The notes: generated by a model not told the origin, from the sequence alone. Positions 29,996 to 39,039 are shown, counted from the stretch's first letter. The stretch: DNA of 64,000 bases from Allocoleopsis sp036703385 (GCF_036703385.1 NZ_DATNPA010000295.1:66131-130130); one strand, 5' to 3'. Program-made: numbers and translations.

Positions 29996-31153
29996 ATGGG
30001 AATCAAAAGGAAACACTCCCGATCTGATGCAAGCAGTAGCGCTTCGCGATCGCGTAATAGCTTAGCCACTTTCTCCCGCACCGCTAATTTTGACGCTGCC
30101 GTTGCTGACCCAGAGTTAGATAAGCACGAAAGTGCTGAGGATGAGTATTATGCGCTGACTCCTGAAGAGGAGGATGAGGGTGATGCGATTATTGAGGAAC
30201 TCGCGATCGCGGGTGACATCGAATCCCTTGAGGCTATCCTCGGCACGGTTGAAGACTCATTACTTGACGATGTAGAAGAAGGCATCCTCACCCAAGAAGA
30301 GGCTGAAGACCTTTACGAGGGAGAGCGGGAATACTTAGAGGCACTGCTGGATGAAGTGGCTGACCTTGAGGAGATTCCAGAGGATGAACTCGTTGATGAG
30401 TACGAAGAGTACAACGACGCGGATGACTATGACGAGGACATCGAAGCGATTGAGGAAGAAGGGATTGCAATTTTAGAGCAGCTTTCTCCTGAAGAGTTAG
30501 ATGAAGTCGTTGATGTCGCGATCGCGGAACTAGAAGAAGACAGTGATTCCATTGAAGCCGAACTCGAAGCGGGCAACATCACCGAGGAAGAAGCTGAGGA
30601 ACTTTTTGAGCAAGTCGCCTTAGCATACCAAGGTTTGGAAGAGGATTACTACGCCTTAACCGAAGGGTATGACGAAGAGGACTACTACGAAGAAGACCCC
30701 ATTGTAGATGCGGTTGGGGCGCTGGAAGAAGAGGTGCTGTATCAACGCCGCCAAAACCAACGCTTACAAGCTGAATTTAGCCAAGCCCGTACCGCCCAAG
30801 ATGTTAGTGATACCCTCGATGACCTAGAGCGCCAAGCCTCCAACTTGGTGCAAATGGGTGTTATGCCCTATGCCGTGTTTGAGCGGGAATTTGGGCAATG
30901 GGAGTCTGAGCGCGATCGCTTTGCTGGCTTTTCCATGTGCTGCGAACAAAATGGCACAGACTACGCTTCGGAACTTGCTCACAAACAGCGAACCATCGAG
31001 ATGTTTGCCGAGTTTGCCGAAGGTGGCGCACCGTTGTACTCCCCAGAAATGCTCAGCTACGAAGCCGAATTTAGTGCTGATGAACTGAGTGAGATGGACG
31101 CCTTAGATGTCCAAGCTCGTCGCAACGTCTTGCATTTATTAGGTCGCAATTAA
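29996..31153 (+). CDS. Acidic scaffolding-type protein, 385 aa
   Basis: Strong AGGGGGG ribosome site. N-terminal basic part (KRKHSRSDASSSASRSRNSL) then a very acidic stretch with an internal duplication: IESLEAILGTVEDSLLDDVE and DSIEAELEAGNITEEEAEEL each follow a DDYD-E-like segment. The C-terminal 130 residues are helical (QRRQNQRLQAEFSQARTAQD). Acidic, helical and directly upstream of the decoration and capsid genes: most likely the internal scaffold. Confidence 0.65.
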   Translation: MGIKRKHSRSDASSSASRSRNSLATFSRTANFDAAVADPELDKHESAEDEYYALTPEEEDEGDAIIEELAIAGDIESLEAILGTVEDSLLDDVEEGILTQEEAEDLYEGEREYLEALLDEVADLEEIPEDELVDEYEEYNDADDYDEDIEAIEEEGIAILEQLSPEELDEVVDVAIAELEEDSDSIEAELEAGNITEEEAEELFEQVALAYQGLEEDYYALTEGYDEEDYYEEDPIVDAVGALEEEVLYQRRQNQRLQAEFSQARTAQDVSDTLDDLERQASNLVQMGVMPYAVFEREFGQWESERDRFAGFSMCCEQNGTDYASELAHKQRTIEMFAEFAEGGAPLYSPEMLSYEAEFSADELSEMDALDVQARRNVLHLLGRN

Positions 31154-31184
31154 TTCCAAATTCCGAATTCCCAATTACGAATTG
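31152..31184. repeat. Heptamer repeat between scaffold and decoration genes
   Basis: AATTCCAAATTCCGAATTCCCAATTACG: four degenerate ATTCCGA-type units filling the gap up to the next ATG. Confidence 0.75.
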
Positions 31185-31187
31185 ATT

Positions 31188-32060
31188 ATGTCTTTCTCCC
31201 GTCATCGCGAAAGTTACTCCGGTCCACCACCTGCCGCTAGAGGTGAAGGGTGGCGCACACCGAATGCGGTCACTATTATGAAGGATGACCGCATCTCTCT
31301 TAACCGTCAAGGAAATTGGGAATATCCGTCTCATTTATTTGTTTGTTACCTCAAAGATGGACGAGGAGCCTATCTCCCAGAATCCAAAGTTGAAGAAGAG
31401 TTTAAGGAGAAAACCGGGAAGCTGGTTTTGGAACAGGTATTTGCCAAAGGTGATGAGCTTTATTTCATCGAACCAATGGTGCGACTCGCGATCGCGTCTG
31501 TTACTCAAGGGGCGTCTTTCAGATTCCAACTGAATGGCTACGAAACGACTTACACCTGGGAAGGTATCTTTGGCTTATCGCCCCAGCAGTTAGCCATTGA
31601 TGTGCGTGAGTTCATCCACAAAGACCCGTATCTAGGTTCTCACCTGATGGTGACAAACCGTGAGTCGGAGCTTTACGCCTTTGCCAAGGACACCGAAGCT
31701 AACTACAACTTACAGGTGACGGTGAGTACCGGCACGGTAACCAAAACCCCAACTCAGGGCATGGCACCGTTAACCAAGATTGGCAAAATCGCCAGTATTG
31801 GGCGTGACGGGACAGTAACCCTAGAAGAGAACGTACCCTTCCCGGTTCCGGTTGGCGTCAACGTTGGGATGCCAGTAGCACGCATCATCGGCTACCACCC
31901 CCATGCTGAAAGCTGGATACATGCGGATAGCAAAGCTTTAACCGCGATCGAGCAGGCCAGTATTTATGTCAAAGACATGCCCCACTGGCGGGAAGGGATA
32001 AGGATTAATCACTTATCTAATCTACGTCCAGATACTAGCTTTATCCCAGCTTTTAATTAG
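31188..32060 (+). CDS. Putative capsid decoration/head protein, 290 aa
   Basis: ATG at 31,188 directly after heptamer repeats. Beta-rich protein (GTVTKTPTQGMAPLTKIGKI, then IGRDGTVTLEENVPFPVPVG). Position between scaffold and major capsid gene is where decoration or head-stabilising proteins usually lie. No family named. Confidence 0.55.
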   Translation: MSFSRHRESYSGPPPAARGEGWRTPNAVTIMKDDRISLNRQGNWEYPSHLFVCYLKDGRGAYLPESKVEEEFKEKTGKLVLEQVFAKGDELYFIEPMVRLAIASVTQGASFRFQLNGYETTYTWEGIFGLSPQQLAIDVREFIHKDPYLGSHLMVTNRESELYAFAKDTEANYNLQVTVSTGTVTKTPTQGMAPLTKIGKIASIGRDGTVTLEENVPFPVPVGVNVGMPVARIIGYHPHAESWIHADSKALTAIEQASIYVKDMPHWREGIRINHLSNLRPDTSFIPAFN

Positions 32061-32062
32061 GC

Positions 32063-32081
32063 TGACAACTGTTAGTTGTCA
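32063..32081. repeat. 19-bp palindrome, copy 8
   Basis: TGACAACTGTTAGTTGTCA, two bases after the stop of the decoration gene and 53 bases before the capsid ATG. Confidence 0.9.
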
Positions 32082-32134
32082 AATTAGAGCTGTACACAAA
32101 ACATTTGTTAGCGAGAGGAGTAAGGAGAGAGTAA

Positions 32135-33343
32135 ATGGGCTTAATCGCCACAGTGCTAGAGCAACATAAAGAAAGCCGGATGGCGCAGATGACGGTTGAT
32201 GAAACAGCGTCAGCCATCCTGAAACGGGAAGACCATCTCTCTCCGTATGTTCCCATCCGCTACTTGGACGATTTTGATGAGCTGGCGTATTTAATTGAAC
32301 AGTCAGCCCCGATCGCGCAGATGCTGGGCGTGGGTCAGGAGGTACCGTTAATTGAGCAAGGTGAACTGCGTAAGCTGGCGTATAGCTTGTTTGAAATTGC
32401 TCTAGGTATTGCCTACGACAAACAAAAACAGATCGAGATGCGTAAAGCCCTGCAAATGGCGCAGGCTAGAGGTATTGAGTTCTTTGATGAAGTAACGGCT
32501 ACAGGGGGTGTAGTAAGAGGTAGCGCCCCAGCCTTTGCCAAGATGCTGTTTGGGAACTACGAAACCATTACCAAAGGCTTATTCGACGCCCTCAAATTCC
32601 TCACTTACCAGTGCTTGCAGTACGGGCATATTTCCGGTTACGTTTCCCCATTAACTAATGTCTCTCAAAGCATTGACTACCGCGATCAAAATGCAGACTG
32701 GGGGCACGAACCGCAAGGAAAATTAGCCCATTTTCCACCCTCTCTTGCAGGAATCGCTAAAGCTTGGGATCAGCCAGAAACCGCCACGCCGCTCGAAGAC
32801 TTGCAGGAGTGGGGCGAAATTTACAAAGATTCCAACGACGGTAACAAGCCTGACCAATATATGTGGTCAGGTGCGATTACCACTAAGATTATGAACTGTC
32901 GCTCGGTGTTGCAAAAGATAAGCACCATCAACATGCAAGGCTTAAGAATCCAGGGCGTGGACATGGTAACCAAGCCCCAGCTCCGTAACCTATTGGAACA
33001 GTTGGAGTTAGCGGGATTCATTGAGAACGATGAGCAGTTCACCGAAACCCATTGGGTAATGGAAGGTGGAGTGCAAAAACAGAAGAAACGTAAGGTTCGC
33101 TTCACCCATGATGGTCGCATCATCTTCCTTCAAAAGAATATGGGCGAACAGCTCATTGGTCCCACTGTTGAAGGTGATTTTGTTTCAGGCTTCAATGTCA
33201 TTACCTATGAGAAACAGATGCGCCCAGTGCGCGACCAGACCGAAGGGATTGGTAGCGTTTTACCCGTGTTTTTGAAACCACAAAAACTCTACAGCCGAGA
33301 AGTCTTAAACCTACCCGAATATCGTCAAAGTCGAGCTGCGTGA
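32135..33343 (+). CDS. Major capsid protein (HK97 fold, GPE-type)
   Basis: About 402 residues with the expected size and layout: N-terminal arm (SAILKREDHLSPYVPIRYLD), E-loop-type region (VGQEVPLIEQGELRKLAYSL), P-domain helices, and a C-terminal core with GGVQKQKKRKVRFTHDGRII and GDFVSGFNVITYEKQMRPVR. Strong GGAG ribosome site. The gene has its own leader with the palindrome upstream. The GPE-type call is from overall pattern and position, not a search. Confidence 0.75.
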   Translation: MGLIATVLEQHKESRMAQMTVDETASAILKREDHLSPYVPIRYLDDFDELAYLIEQSAPIAQMLGVGQEVPLIEQGELRKLAYSLFEIALGIAYDKQKQIEMRKALQMAQARGIEFFDEVTATGGVVRGSAPAFAKMLFGNYETITKGLFDALKFLTYQCLQYGHISGYVSPLTNVSQSIDYRDQNADWGHEPQGKLAHFPPSLAGIAKAWDQPETATPLEDLQEWGEIYKDSNDGNKPDQYMWSGAITTKIMNCRSVLQKISTINMQGLRIQGVDMVTKPQLRNLLEQLELAGFIENDEQFTETHWVMEGGVQKQKKRKVRFTHDGRIIFLQKNMGEQLIGPTVEGDFVSGFNVITYEKQMRPVRDQTEGIGSVLPVFLKPQKLYSREVLNLPEYRQSRAA

Positions 33344-33344
33344 T

Positions 33345-33608
33345 ATGGATTTAAATAACGAAAACGAAGTTGTTGTTATTCAAAAAGGGTTTTACGCCAA
33401 ATCTGGAAGCGCCTATAACTATTACCCTAGCGGCGATTTCCCTTACCGATTAGGACAAATCCCCTCTGACTTTAGAACGCCAGAATTTGTTCGAGAGCGT
33501 CCTAAGCCCAAGGTTCAAAAAGATTGGATGCCACCAATGTATGGAGGAGGAACCGTCATCACCAGTGAAGCTACTCCTGCGGCTACAACAGCAACCAAGA
33601 AAAGCTAA
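33345..33608 (+). CDS. Small capsid-adjacent protein, 87 aa
   Basis: Starts 1 base after the capsid stop (GTGATATGG). Tyr/Pro-rich (YAKSGSAYNYYPSGDFPYRL). Unknown; position fits a head-completion or decoration subunit. Confidence 0.6.
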   Translation: MDLNNENEVVVIQKGFYAKSGSAYNYYPSGDFPYRLGQIPSDFRTPEFVRERPKPKVQKDWMPPMYGGGTVITSEATPAATTATKKS

Positions 33609-33629
33609 TACGTCTTTTGCGTATTCTGT

Positions 33630-34049
33630 ATGACAAGTAATCAAGAGCGCCTTCACAATTTAGTTTTGTTTGCTCGTCGCAGCCGCAGGCGACTAAAAAA
33701 TCCGTTTCGCAGGAAAAAGAAAAGCAACGCCTTACTGTACGGGACTTTGGGCGCAGGTTTGCTGGCTGCTGGGTTAGGGGCATACGGTGCATCAGGACGC
33801 CGTAGCGGTGGATCGAAAAGTGGGGGTGCGGGACATTATCCCAAAGCTCCAACACCAGCAGAAGCAACCGCAATGAGACAACGCGCAAGAGAAGCTGGAA
33901 ATCGCGCAGGGGCAGCTTACGGCGAACAACTTAGGCAGCGACTACAGCAAATAGAGTCGAGTGTAGCCAGAGGCGGTGGACATGGATATATGAGCGCAGC
34001 TGATGTAAGACGCGCATTAAACGACCCCAATCACGTTTGGAGGTTTTAA
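33630..34049 (+). CDS. Basic Gly/Ala-rich head-region protein, 139 aa
   Basis: N-terminal LHNLVLFARRSRRRLKNPFR, then a hydrophobic Gly/Ala segment (LLYGTLGAGLLAAGLGAYGA), then basic helices. Family member with the L-x-x-F-x-R start. Unknown function. Confidence 0.6.
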   Translation: MTSNQERLHNLVLFARRSRRRLKNPFRRKKKSNALLYGTLGAGLLAAGLGAYGASGRRSGGSKSGGAGHYPKAPTPAEATAMRQRAREAGNRAGAAYGEQLRQRLQQIESSVARGGGHGYMSAADVRRALNDPNHVWRF

Positions 34050-34052
34050 CTC

Positions 34053-34535
34053 TTGTTCAACCCCATCCGATCGCGCATTCAACGATTTAAAAACCGTCGC
34101 AGACTAAGACGGTTAGGTCGTCGTGCGAAGGGTGCTGGGGGGTATGCGATGGAGCGCATAAAAGACGGATTGGTTGAAACCGCTGGCGTTGGATTAATAA
34201 CCGGAGGGTTGGCTAAAGCAAGAGGGTTAATGCCAAAAGTCCCAACCCCTAGACCTTTTAGTCGTGGTGGTCGATTGGTGACATTTAAGAAAAAACACCT
34301 CAGCAAACAACATCGTGCCCGGATTAGTGCCTCTTTAAAAGGTCAAAGCAACATCGACCAGCATCTAAGACGCGGGGAAACTGCCGCCAAGATATTTAGA
34401 AGCTATGCAGGAGGCGTGAGAAGCTTGGCTGCGGCTAAAGAGTATGTTCAAAAGGTGGGACGAACGGATTCTGGGTTAAGGCGTTTGGATCGGTTAAGCG
34501 CGATCGCGGGTCGGGCAAGGAGGGGGTTTAGATGA
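34053..34535 (+). CDS. Basic Gly-rich head-region protein, 160 aa
   Basis: TTG start with GGAGG 9 bases upstream. Very basic (RIQRFKNRRRLRRLGRRAKG) then a short hydrophobic part (GLVETAGVGLITGGLAKARG). Overlaps the next gene by 4 bases (ATGA). Unknown; family member. Confidence 0.6.
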   Translation: MFNPIRSRIQRFKNRRRLRRLGRRAKGAGGYAMERIKDGLVETAGVGLITGGLAKARGLMPKVPTPRPFSRGGRLVTFKKKHLSKQHRARISASLKGQSNIDQHLRRGETAAKIFRSYAGGVRSLAAAKEYVQKVGRTDSGLRRLDRLSAIAGRARRGFR

Positions 34536-35158
34536 CCTACCAATTCAAATACACCACTATTGAACAAATCGCCAATATGTTGCCCAACCTATTTTTAGAA
34601 GGTGGGCCACAATTTAACGGCGATGAGGCGTTTGACCACTACGGGAAAAAAGTCGTTAAGCGATCGCTCATTGATGATGTGGCTTGGCAGGAAGAGGCAG
34701 AGATTACGCGCATCTTTGGGCAGATATACGAACTCCCATTAAAATTAACCGTTGATTCAACAAAAGCGGCTTTAGCTAAAATAACCAACAACAAGATTGC
34801 GGCAGAATTAAAACGTCGGCTACTGGAATTAGACCCTACCCCTAATATGGGTTCTGCTCAAGGTGCAGGTTCTGGAAGTAACGATAATATTGCTAATAAC
34901 TTACTTCTTATGTACACCGTTGGACACAATATAGTAATCCCTGGATTACCGTCACCTCAAGGCATAGAGCCGATGCAGCCTGTATTTTTAGAAGGGGAAG
35001 TACCGCGATCGCGTAATAGTTTAGATACAGTTAATAACAGAATTATGGTGTTTGGAAATTTCAAAAATCAAACCACTTCCAGATTAGGGGAATCTACTTC
35101 TGCTAGAGGCCAGGAGCGTCGATTAAATTATGCAGAGGACTTCGATATTTATAGCTGA
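34532..35158 (+). CDS. Head-tail connector-type protein, 208 aa
   Basis: Helical N-terminus (EQIANMLPNLFLEGGPQFNG) and a Gly/Ser/Asn loop (GSAQGAGSGSNDNIANNLLL). Position after the capsid block suggests a head completion or connector protein. No family named. Confidence 0.55.
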   Translation: MTYQFKYTTIEQIANMLPNLFLEGGPQFNGDEAFDHYGKKVVKRSLIDDVAWQEEAEITRIFGQIYELPLKLTVDSTKAALAKITNNKIAAELKRRLLELDPTPNMGSAQGAGSGSNDNIANNLLLMYTVGHNIVIPGLPSPQGIEPMQPVFLEGEVPRSRNSLDTVNNRIMVFGNFKNQTTSRLGESTSARGQERRLNYAEDFDIYS

Positions 35159-35345
35159 GACTTTCATCTGCTCCAAGTGCGGCAAAAGCGCCACCAACAA
35201 AGACGTATTAATTAAAATTTGTAATGAAAAAAATTGCCATGCAGCCGAACAACAATCAAATCCTCGACACAACCAACAAAGCCAGCGAATCTATTCTCCG
35301 AACCACAGTTCCGGAATTATTGGAAGACGCGATCACGTTAGCTAA
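35130..35345 (+). CDS. Possible small zinc-ribbon frame
   Basis: A frame reading FICSKCGKSATNKDVLIKIC then NEKNC has four Cys in a zinc-ribbon arrangement. It overlaps the end of the connector gene and the start of the next gene in another frame. It may be a real small gene or chance; the clear C-x-x-C pair is the only support. Confidence 0.3.
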   Translation: MQRTSIFIAETFICSKCGKSATNKDVLIKICNEKNCHAAEQQSNPRHNQQSQRIYSPNHSSGIIGRRDHVS

Positions 35346-35817
35346 ATTCGGCGCTACCCCCGATCAGCTTTTGGCTTTCCTACCCGGTATCTCAATGACG
35401 TTAGAGGCGGCGCGATCGCTTTCTATGGCACACACGGGTGAAAACGGTCGGGTTGGTGTTTCCATTGGAATTGCTGCACGCCCAGTAAATGACCCTGAAG
35501 AAATTGAAGCACTGTATCGGAATGTTGAGGAGTTAGAGGAAGCCTACGACACATCGGTTATGCAATGGGAGCAAGAACGTCAGAAGTACGCTGCCCTCAT
35601 CGAACAGCTTCAAGGTCAAGTGGCGCAGCTTTCAGCTCCTAAAAACGGACATCGCACTGTTGTGGAGGAAAACGAGGAGGAAGATGAGGACTACGGGGAA
35701 GAAGAATTAGTCTCAGCACCCAAGAAATCAAGACGTGGAACCAGTAGCCGAGAACGAGTAAGGGAAATGCTCTCTAGTCGCCGTCTTGGTGGTGGTCAAG
35801 GGTTTGGGAGAAGGTAA
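35224..35817 (+). CDS. Acidic coiled-coil head-region protein, 197 aa
   Basis: N-terminal helices (LRTTVPELLEDAITLAKFGA), a coiled coil (ALYRNVEELEEAYDTSVMQW), a very acidic patch (EENEEEDEDYGEEELV) and a basic end (SSRRLGGGQGFGRR). The mixture suggests an assembly factor. Start may be ATG 35,224 or 35,239. Confidence 0.5.
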   Translation: MKKIAMQPNNNQILDTTNKASESILRTTVPELLEDAITLAKFGATPDQLLAFLPGISMTLEAARSLSMAHTGENGRVGVSIGIAARPVNDPEEIEALYRNVEELEEAYDTSVMQWEQERQKYAALIEQLQGQVAQLSAPKNGHRTVVEENEEEDEDYGEEELVSAPKKSRRGTSSRERVREMLSSRRLGGGQGFGRR

Positions 35818-35850
35818 ATTCGGAATTCGGAATTCGCAGTTCGGAATTTA
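35817..35850. repeat. Heptamer repeat between genes
   Basis: AATTCGGAATTCGGAATTCGC: ATTCGGA-type units in the gap before the next gene. Confidence 0.75.
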
Positions 35851-35876
35851 GATCTAGATGAGGTTTAACGAACCTA

Positions 35877-36506
35877 ATGCAGGCAAGAAGAAAAGGAAAG
35901 AGAAAATTTAATTCCAAATTCCGAATTCGCAATTCCGAATTGGCGCGATTTCAAGCTGGGGCTTTAGCCATACGCCCAACTACAAGCTGGACTCGCCCCA
36001 CAATAGGTGGACGAGTAAAGAGTGCTTTTGGGGGGTTGAAGCGTCGCGCAAAGAATCTGCTAGCACGACCTGGAATTCAAAAAGCCATGAACAGTGTTGG
36101 GAGTGCGGCGGGTCATGCCGTAGGTTGGACAAAAGGTGCGGCAAGCACAGCTGGTAACTGGGCAAGGCAAAAAACAGGCTTTAGCGCTTCTAATCGTTTG
36201 GTAGAGTTTCGTCGCCGTCGCCTAGGGTCTAGATTGAGACGTAGACGGAAGCCCACGTTTGGCGGACATGCTGGTAAAGGGGCTGCGTATGGTGCTGCTA
36301 CAGGTGCTGCTACAGGGGCGGCGTTAGGTGGCGCGGGAACTTACCACGCCGCTCGAAAAATGGGGATGTCTCGCGGTGCCGCTCTTGGGGCTGGAATTGT
36401 TGGTGGGGCATTAGGTGGGGTTCAGGGCACTCTAAGTGGCGCGCTCACCGGTGGAACGCTAGGGGCTGCCACTTATGGTGCCAAGCGAATTAGGAGGGGT
36501 GACTGA
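35877..36506 (+). CDS. Basic Gly/Ala-rich protein with heptamer insert, 209 aa
   Basis: N-terminus contains a translated heptamer repeat (FNSKFRIRNSELARF) followed by basic segments (GGLKRRAKNLLARP) and a Gly/Ala hydrophobic region near the end (GAATGAATGAALGGAGTYHA). Same family design as its neighbours. Unknown function. Confidence 0.55.
   Translation: MQARRKGKRKFNSKFRIRNSELARFQAGALAIRPTTSWTRPTIGGRVKSAFGGLKRRAKNLLARPGIQKAMNSVGSAAGHAVGWTKGAASTAGNWARQKTGFSASNRLVEFRRRRLGSRLRRRRKPTFGGHAGKGAAYGAATGAATGAALGGAGTYHAARKMGMSRGAALGAGIVGGALGGVQGTLSGALTGGTLGAATYGAKRIRRGD
35910..35943. repeat. Heptamer repeat inside a coding region
   Basis: TTAATTCCAAATTCCGAATT: ATTCCGA-type units translated near the N-terminus of the gene at 35,877-36,506. 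Confidence 0.75.
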
Positions 36507-37009
36507 TGCCCATTGATATTTCAATTGAAGTAACGGGAATTGATTTTGGGGACTTACGCGATCGCGCCTCCTCTATTTCCATGTTGGTAGATGACCTCTC
36601 CCCCATCTCACGGGAATTGGCGGAAGTGGTGCGAGACAAACACCTCAACCCCTTATTTTTGAGTGAGCCTTCCACGCTGACAGGTGGAATGGTGTATGGG
36701 GGAGAGTATCACGCTCCCCTCTCCCCCTACACCTTACGTCTTCACCCCCAGAGAGCCAATGGGCAAATTCATATTGACACCGGGCGTTTGTGGAAAGGCG
36801 CTATTCAAGAAGGGGGTGCGGGAAACAGATACGACGTAGATGGCCCAGAGTTTACCTATGAATTAACAGACGATCGCGCACCTGATTTACAGGAAAAATT
36901 TGGGCGTCCCATTTTGTTCTGGCACGAAGAGTTGTTAGAAGAGATGGGAAAAGCTGTTTTGGAATACGCGATCGCGGTGTGGGAGGGGAAGAAAAATGCA
37001 CTCCGCTGA
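36506..37009 (+). CDS. Tail completion / virion morphogenesis protein, 167 aa
   Basis: Contains HAPLSPYTLRLHP and IHIDTGRLWKGAIQEGG, the DTGRL motif common to HK97 gp10 / Mu gpG-type tail completion proteins, with a helical end. It overlaps both neighbours. Known members join head and tail. Confidence 0.8.
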   Translation: MPIDISIEVTGIDFGDLRDRASSISMLVDDLSPISRELAEVVRDKHLNPLFLSEPSTLTGGMVYGGEYHAPLSPYTLRLHPQRANGQIHIDTGRLWKGAIQEGGAGNRYDVDGPEFTYELTDDRAPDLQEKFGRPILFWHEELLEEMGKAVLEYAIAVWEGKKNALR

Positions 37010-37367
37010 ACGGGTAAGGAGATTAATTCAATTTAGTCGTAGGGCTAATTTTGGTAGAAAAAAGAGGCTTCGACGCTTAGCTAAGAAAGCTTTTAGTCCA
37101 GGGGTAATTAAATCCACATTGGGCAGTGCAGGGGTCGCCGGGGTTTTAGGATATCTCGATGCCAAGCGAAGAGGTTACGACCACGGCTATGCGATGCGTT
37201 CTGCGGCTAGACAAGCGGCTCTCGGTGGCGCGGTCATAGGCTCAGTTTTAGCTGGCGGAAGTGCGGCTGGAGTTGTGAATCCAGATATAAGAGGTGGCGT
37301 ATATAGAAGCAAGCGTAAATATATAGGACATAGAGCTTTGAAAGGACGAGGGGTGCGAATCCGATGA
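36996..37367 (+). CDS. Basic Gly/Ala-rich protein, 123 aa
   Basis: N-terminal VRRLIQFSRRANFGRKKRLR and hydrophobic part (GSAGVAGVLGYLDAKRRGYD, then AALGGAVIGSVLAGGSAAGV). Same L-x-x-F-S-R start as the other family members. Unknown. Confidence 0.6.
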   Translation: MHSAERVRRLIQFSRRANFGRKKRLRRLAKKAFSPGVIKSTLGSAGVAGVLGYLDAKRRGYDHGYAMRSAARQAALGGAVIGSVLAGGSAAGVVNPDIRGGVYRSKRKYIGHRALKGRGVRIR

Positions 37368-37927
37368 CCTATTCGCCCGCCACTGAACCCATTCTCGTCG
37401 ATAGCTTCTGCCGTACTTTGATGCGATTTGCTGCCGATCATTTGAATAGTAGTTTCGCGATCGCGCATGAACTTCACAAAAATGGCATCAGTCGGGATGA
37501 CCCTGCGGCAATACCGATGGTGGCAGTGATCGAGGCGGGTGGTTTCCAAGAATACATCGTTAAATCTCGCAGGGACTCTGATGCTTATGACGGCAGTATT
37601 TTAGAATTTCCTAGACTCAAGGTTTATAGGACGGATGGTAGCGGAACGCTATTTAATCCCATTATGCGATCGCGTATCCGAATTTCCCATATATCAAAGC
37701 TTATTGAAATCCACCGATTACCGGGGCTGCAAGAGTGGTTGACATGGGAAGTAAAAGAAATATTGGAGGCGTATTGGCTTTCCCACCAAGGCTGTACTTT
37801 CAACATAGAGAAAGATACTAGCTTTAGCGCTGACCACGCACCTAGGTTTGAGATGGTAGGAGGGCGTCAAGAACTGGTTTATCGCTCTGATTTTGATTTT
37901 TACGCTACAGGTTCTAGGAGTAAATAA
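37364..37927 (+). CDS. Probable tail terminator-region protein, 187 aa
   Basis: ATG overlaps the previous stop (ATGA). Mixed alpha/beta (KSRRDSDAYDGSILEFPRLK, then GLQEWLTWEVKEILEAYWLS). The place between tail completion and tail tube is the usual one for a tail terminator; no motif confirms it. Confidence 0.5.
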   Translation: MTYSPATEPILVDSFCRTLMRFAADHLNSSFAIAHELHKNGISRDDPAAIPMVAVIEAGGFQEYIVKSRRDSDAYDGSILEFPRLKVYRTDGSGTLFNPIMRSRIRISHISKLIEIHRLPGLQEWLTWEVKEILEAYWLSHQGCTFNIEKDTSFSADHAPRFEMVGGRQELVYRSDFDFYATGSRSK

Positions 37928-37929
37928 AC

Positions 37930-38208
37930 ATGCCTTATACAAAACGAGAAGATTTTCAAGGTGGGGAAGAAGGGGATGTTGAGCTACTTATTGCCGCAGG
38001 AGATTTACCTGCGGGGATATACAAACTGAAGGAGGTTCCCGATTGCGCGATCGTGGCGGGTTTTGTAAGGGAGATAAAACCGGAAGACGTTGAAACGTCC
38101 CCTGTTAATCCAAACACCCCACCAATCCTGTTCGCCACTCCCACAGCTCCACCACCGGAGATTTTACCCAAGGGCGAAACTACTGCTGACGCAAAGGATA
38201 AAAAATGA
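37930..38208 (+). CDS. Small Pro-rich protein, 92 aa
   Basis: Begins MPYTKREDFQGGEEGDVELL and has a Pro-rich end (NTPPILFATPTAPPPEILPK). Stop overlaps the start of the tail tube gene. Unknown. Confidence 0.5.
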   Translation: MPYTKREDFQGGEEGDVELLIAAGDLPAGIYKLKEVPDCAIVAGFVREIKPEDVETSPVNPNTPPILFATPTAPPPEILPKGETTADAKDKK

Positions 38209-39005
38209 CACTTAAGAATTTTCAGGAAACAATTGTTTCGGGTTCAGGGGTTTTAATCTCCAATGAAACGGGTATCCCTTTTGACCTCCCCCCTTTCCAA
38301 ATGACATTTGACCTCGGCATTGAAGAAGCGGTGCAAGAAGTGATTGGTCCTACGGGACTAAAAGGAACAGCTGGTAGCTACCAAACCGCCGAACGCGCCA
38401 TGCTTAACCTCACTTTCACTCACAAAGCACCTGAAGTCATTGAGATGGTGACGGGACGGAAGTGGAAGTTATCCAGTGGGGAGATCGACCTCGCCAAGCA
38501 AATTACCGTGCCGAGTTCTGGAATTGTTCCACCTGTAGGAACAGGAACGGAAGGCTTTGGGATGCTGGTGGATAACCCCAATAGCAAGGCATCTAAAATT
38601 GGGGCTTTTCGCATGACCCTACCTTTAAAAAGAGTGCCTTGGGCGGCTGAACCCACAGCTCCGTTAGCGGAAGATGAGTGGATGCAGGGACCAAATTTCG
38701 CCATGCGGTTTGCCCCAAACCTTGCAGCTAAACGCGAGGTGGTTACTGTAATTAGCTCCGTACCACAGACCAGCTACTTAGAGTTGGGAGAAGAACCTAC
38801 GGGAAGCTATAGCGTGGTTATCCTTTTCACCTACACCACCGGAAACCGTTTAATCCTGACAGCGGGGAATGGTGCAGTGTCGGTTGCGGGTAACTCGCTG
38901 GACATGAACGCCGCAGAAACACCTGTCAAGCTACGTTTAGACCAAGAGCCGGGTAGCTGTTACAGTTACAAACTCAAGAGGTCTATGCAGAAGGTGGCGT
39001 GCTAA
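38205..39005 (+). CDS. Probable major tail tube protein, 266 aa
   Basis: Starts with FQETIVSGSGVLISNETGIP and FQMTFDLGIEEAVQEVIGPT, beta-rich throughout, no membrane segment. It lies just upstream of the frameshifted tail chaperone, the normal place of the tail tube gene. Confidence 0.65.
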   Translation: MTLKNFQETIVSGSGVLISNETGIPFDLPPFQMTFDLGIEEAVQEVIGPTGLKGTAGSYQTAERAMLNLTFTHKAPEVIEMVTGRKWKLSSGEIDLAKQITVPSSGIVPPVGTGTEGFGMLVDNPNSKASKIGAFRMTLPLKRVPWAAEPTAPLAEDEWMQGPNFAMRFAPNLAAKREVVTVISSVPQTSYLELGEEPTGSYSVVILFTYTTGNRLILTAGNGAVSVAGNSLDMNAAETPVKLRLDQEPGSCYSYKLKRSMQKVAC

Positions 39006-39039
39006 GAATTTGGAATTGAGCTAAATATCGGAGAAAGTT

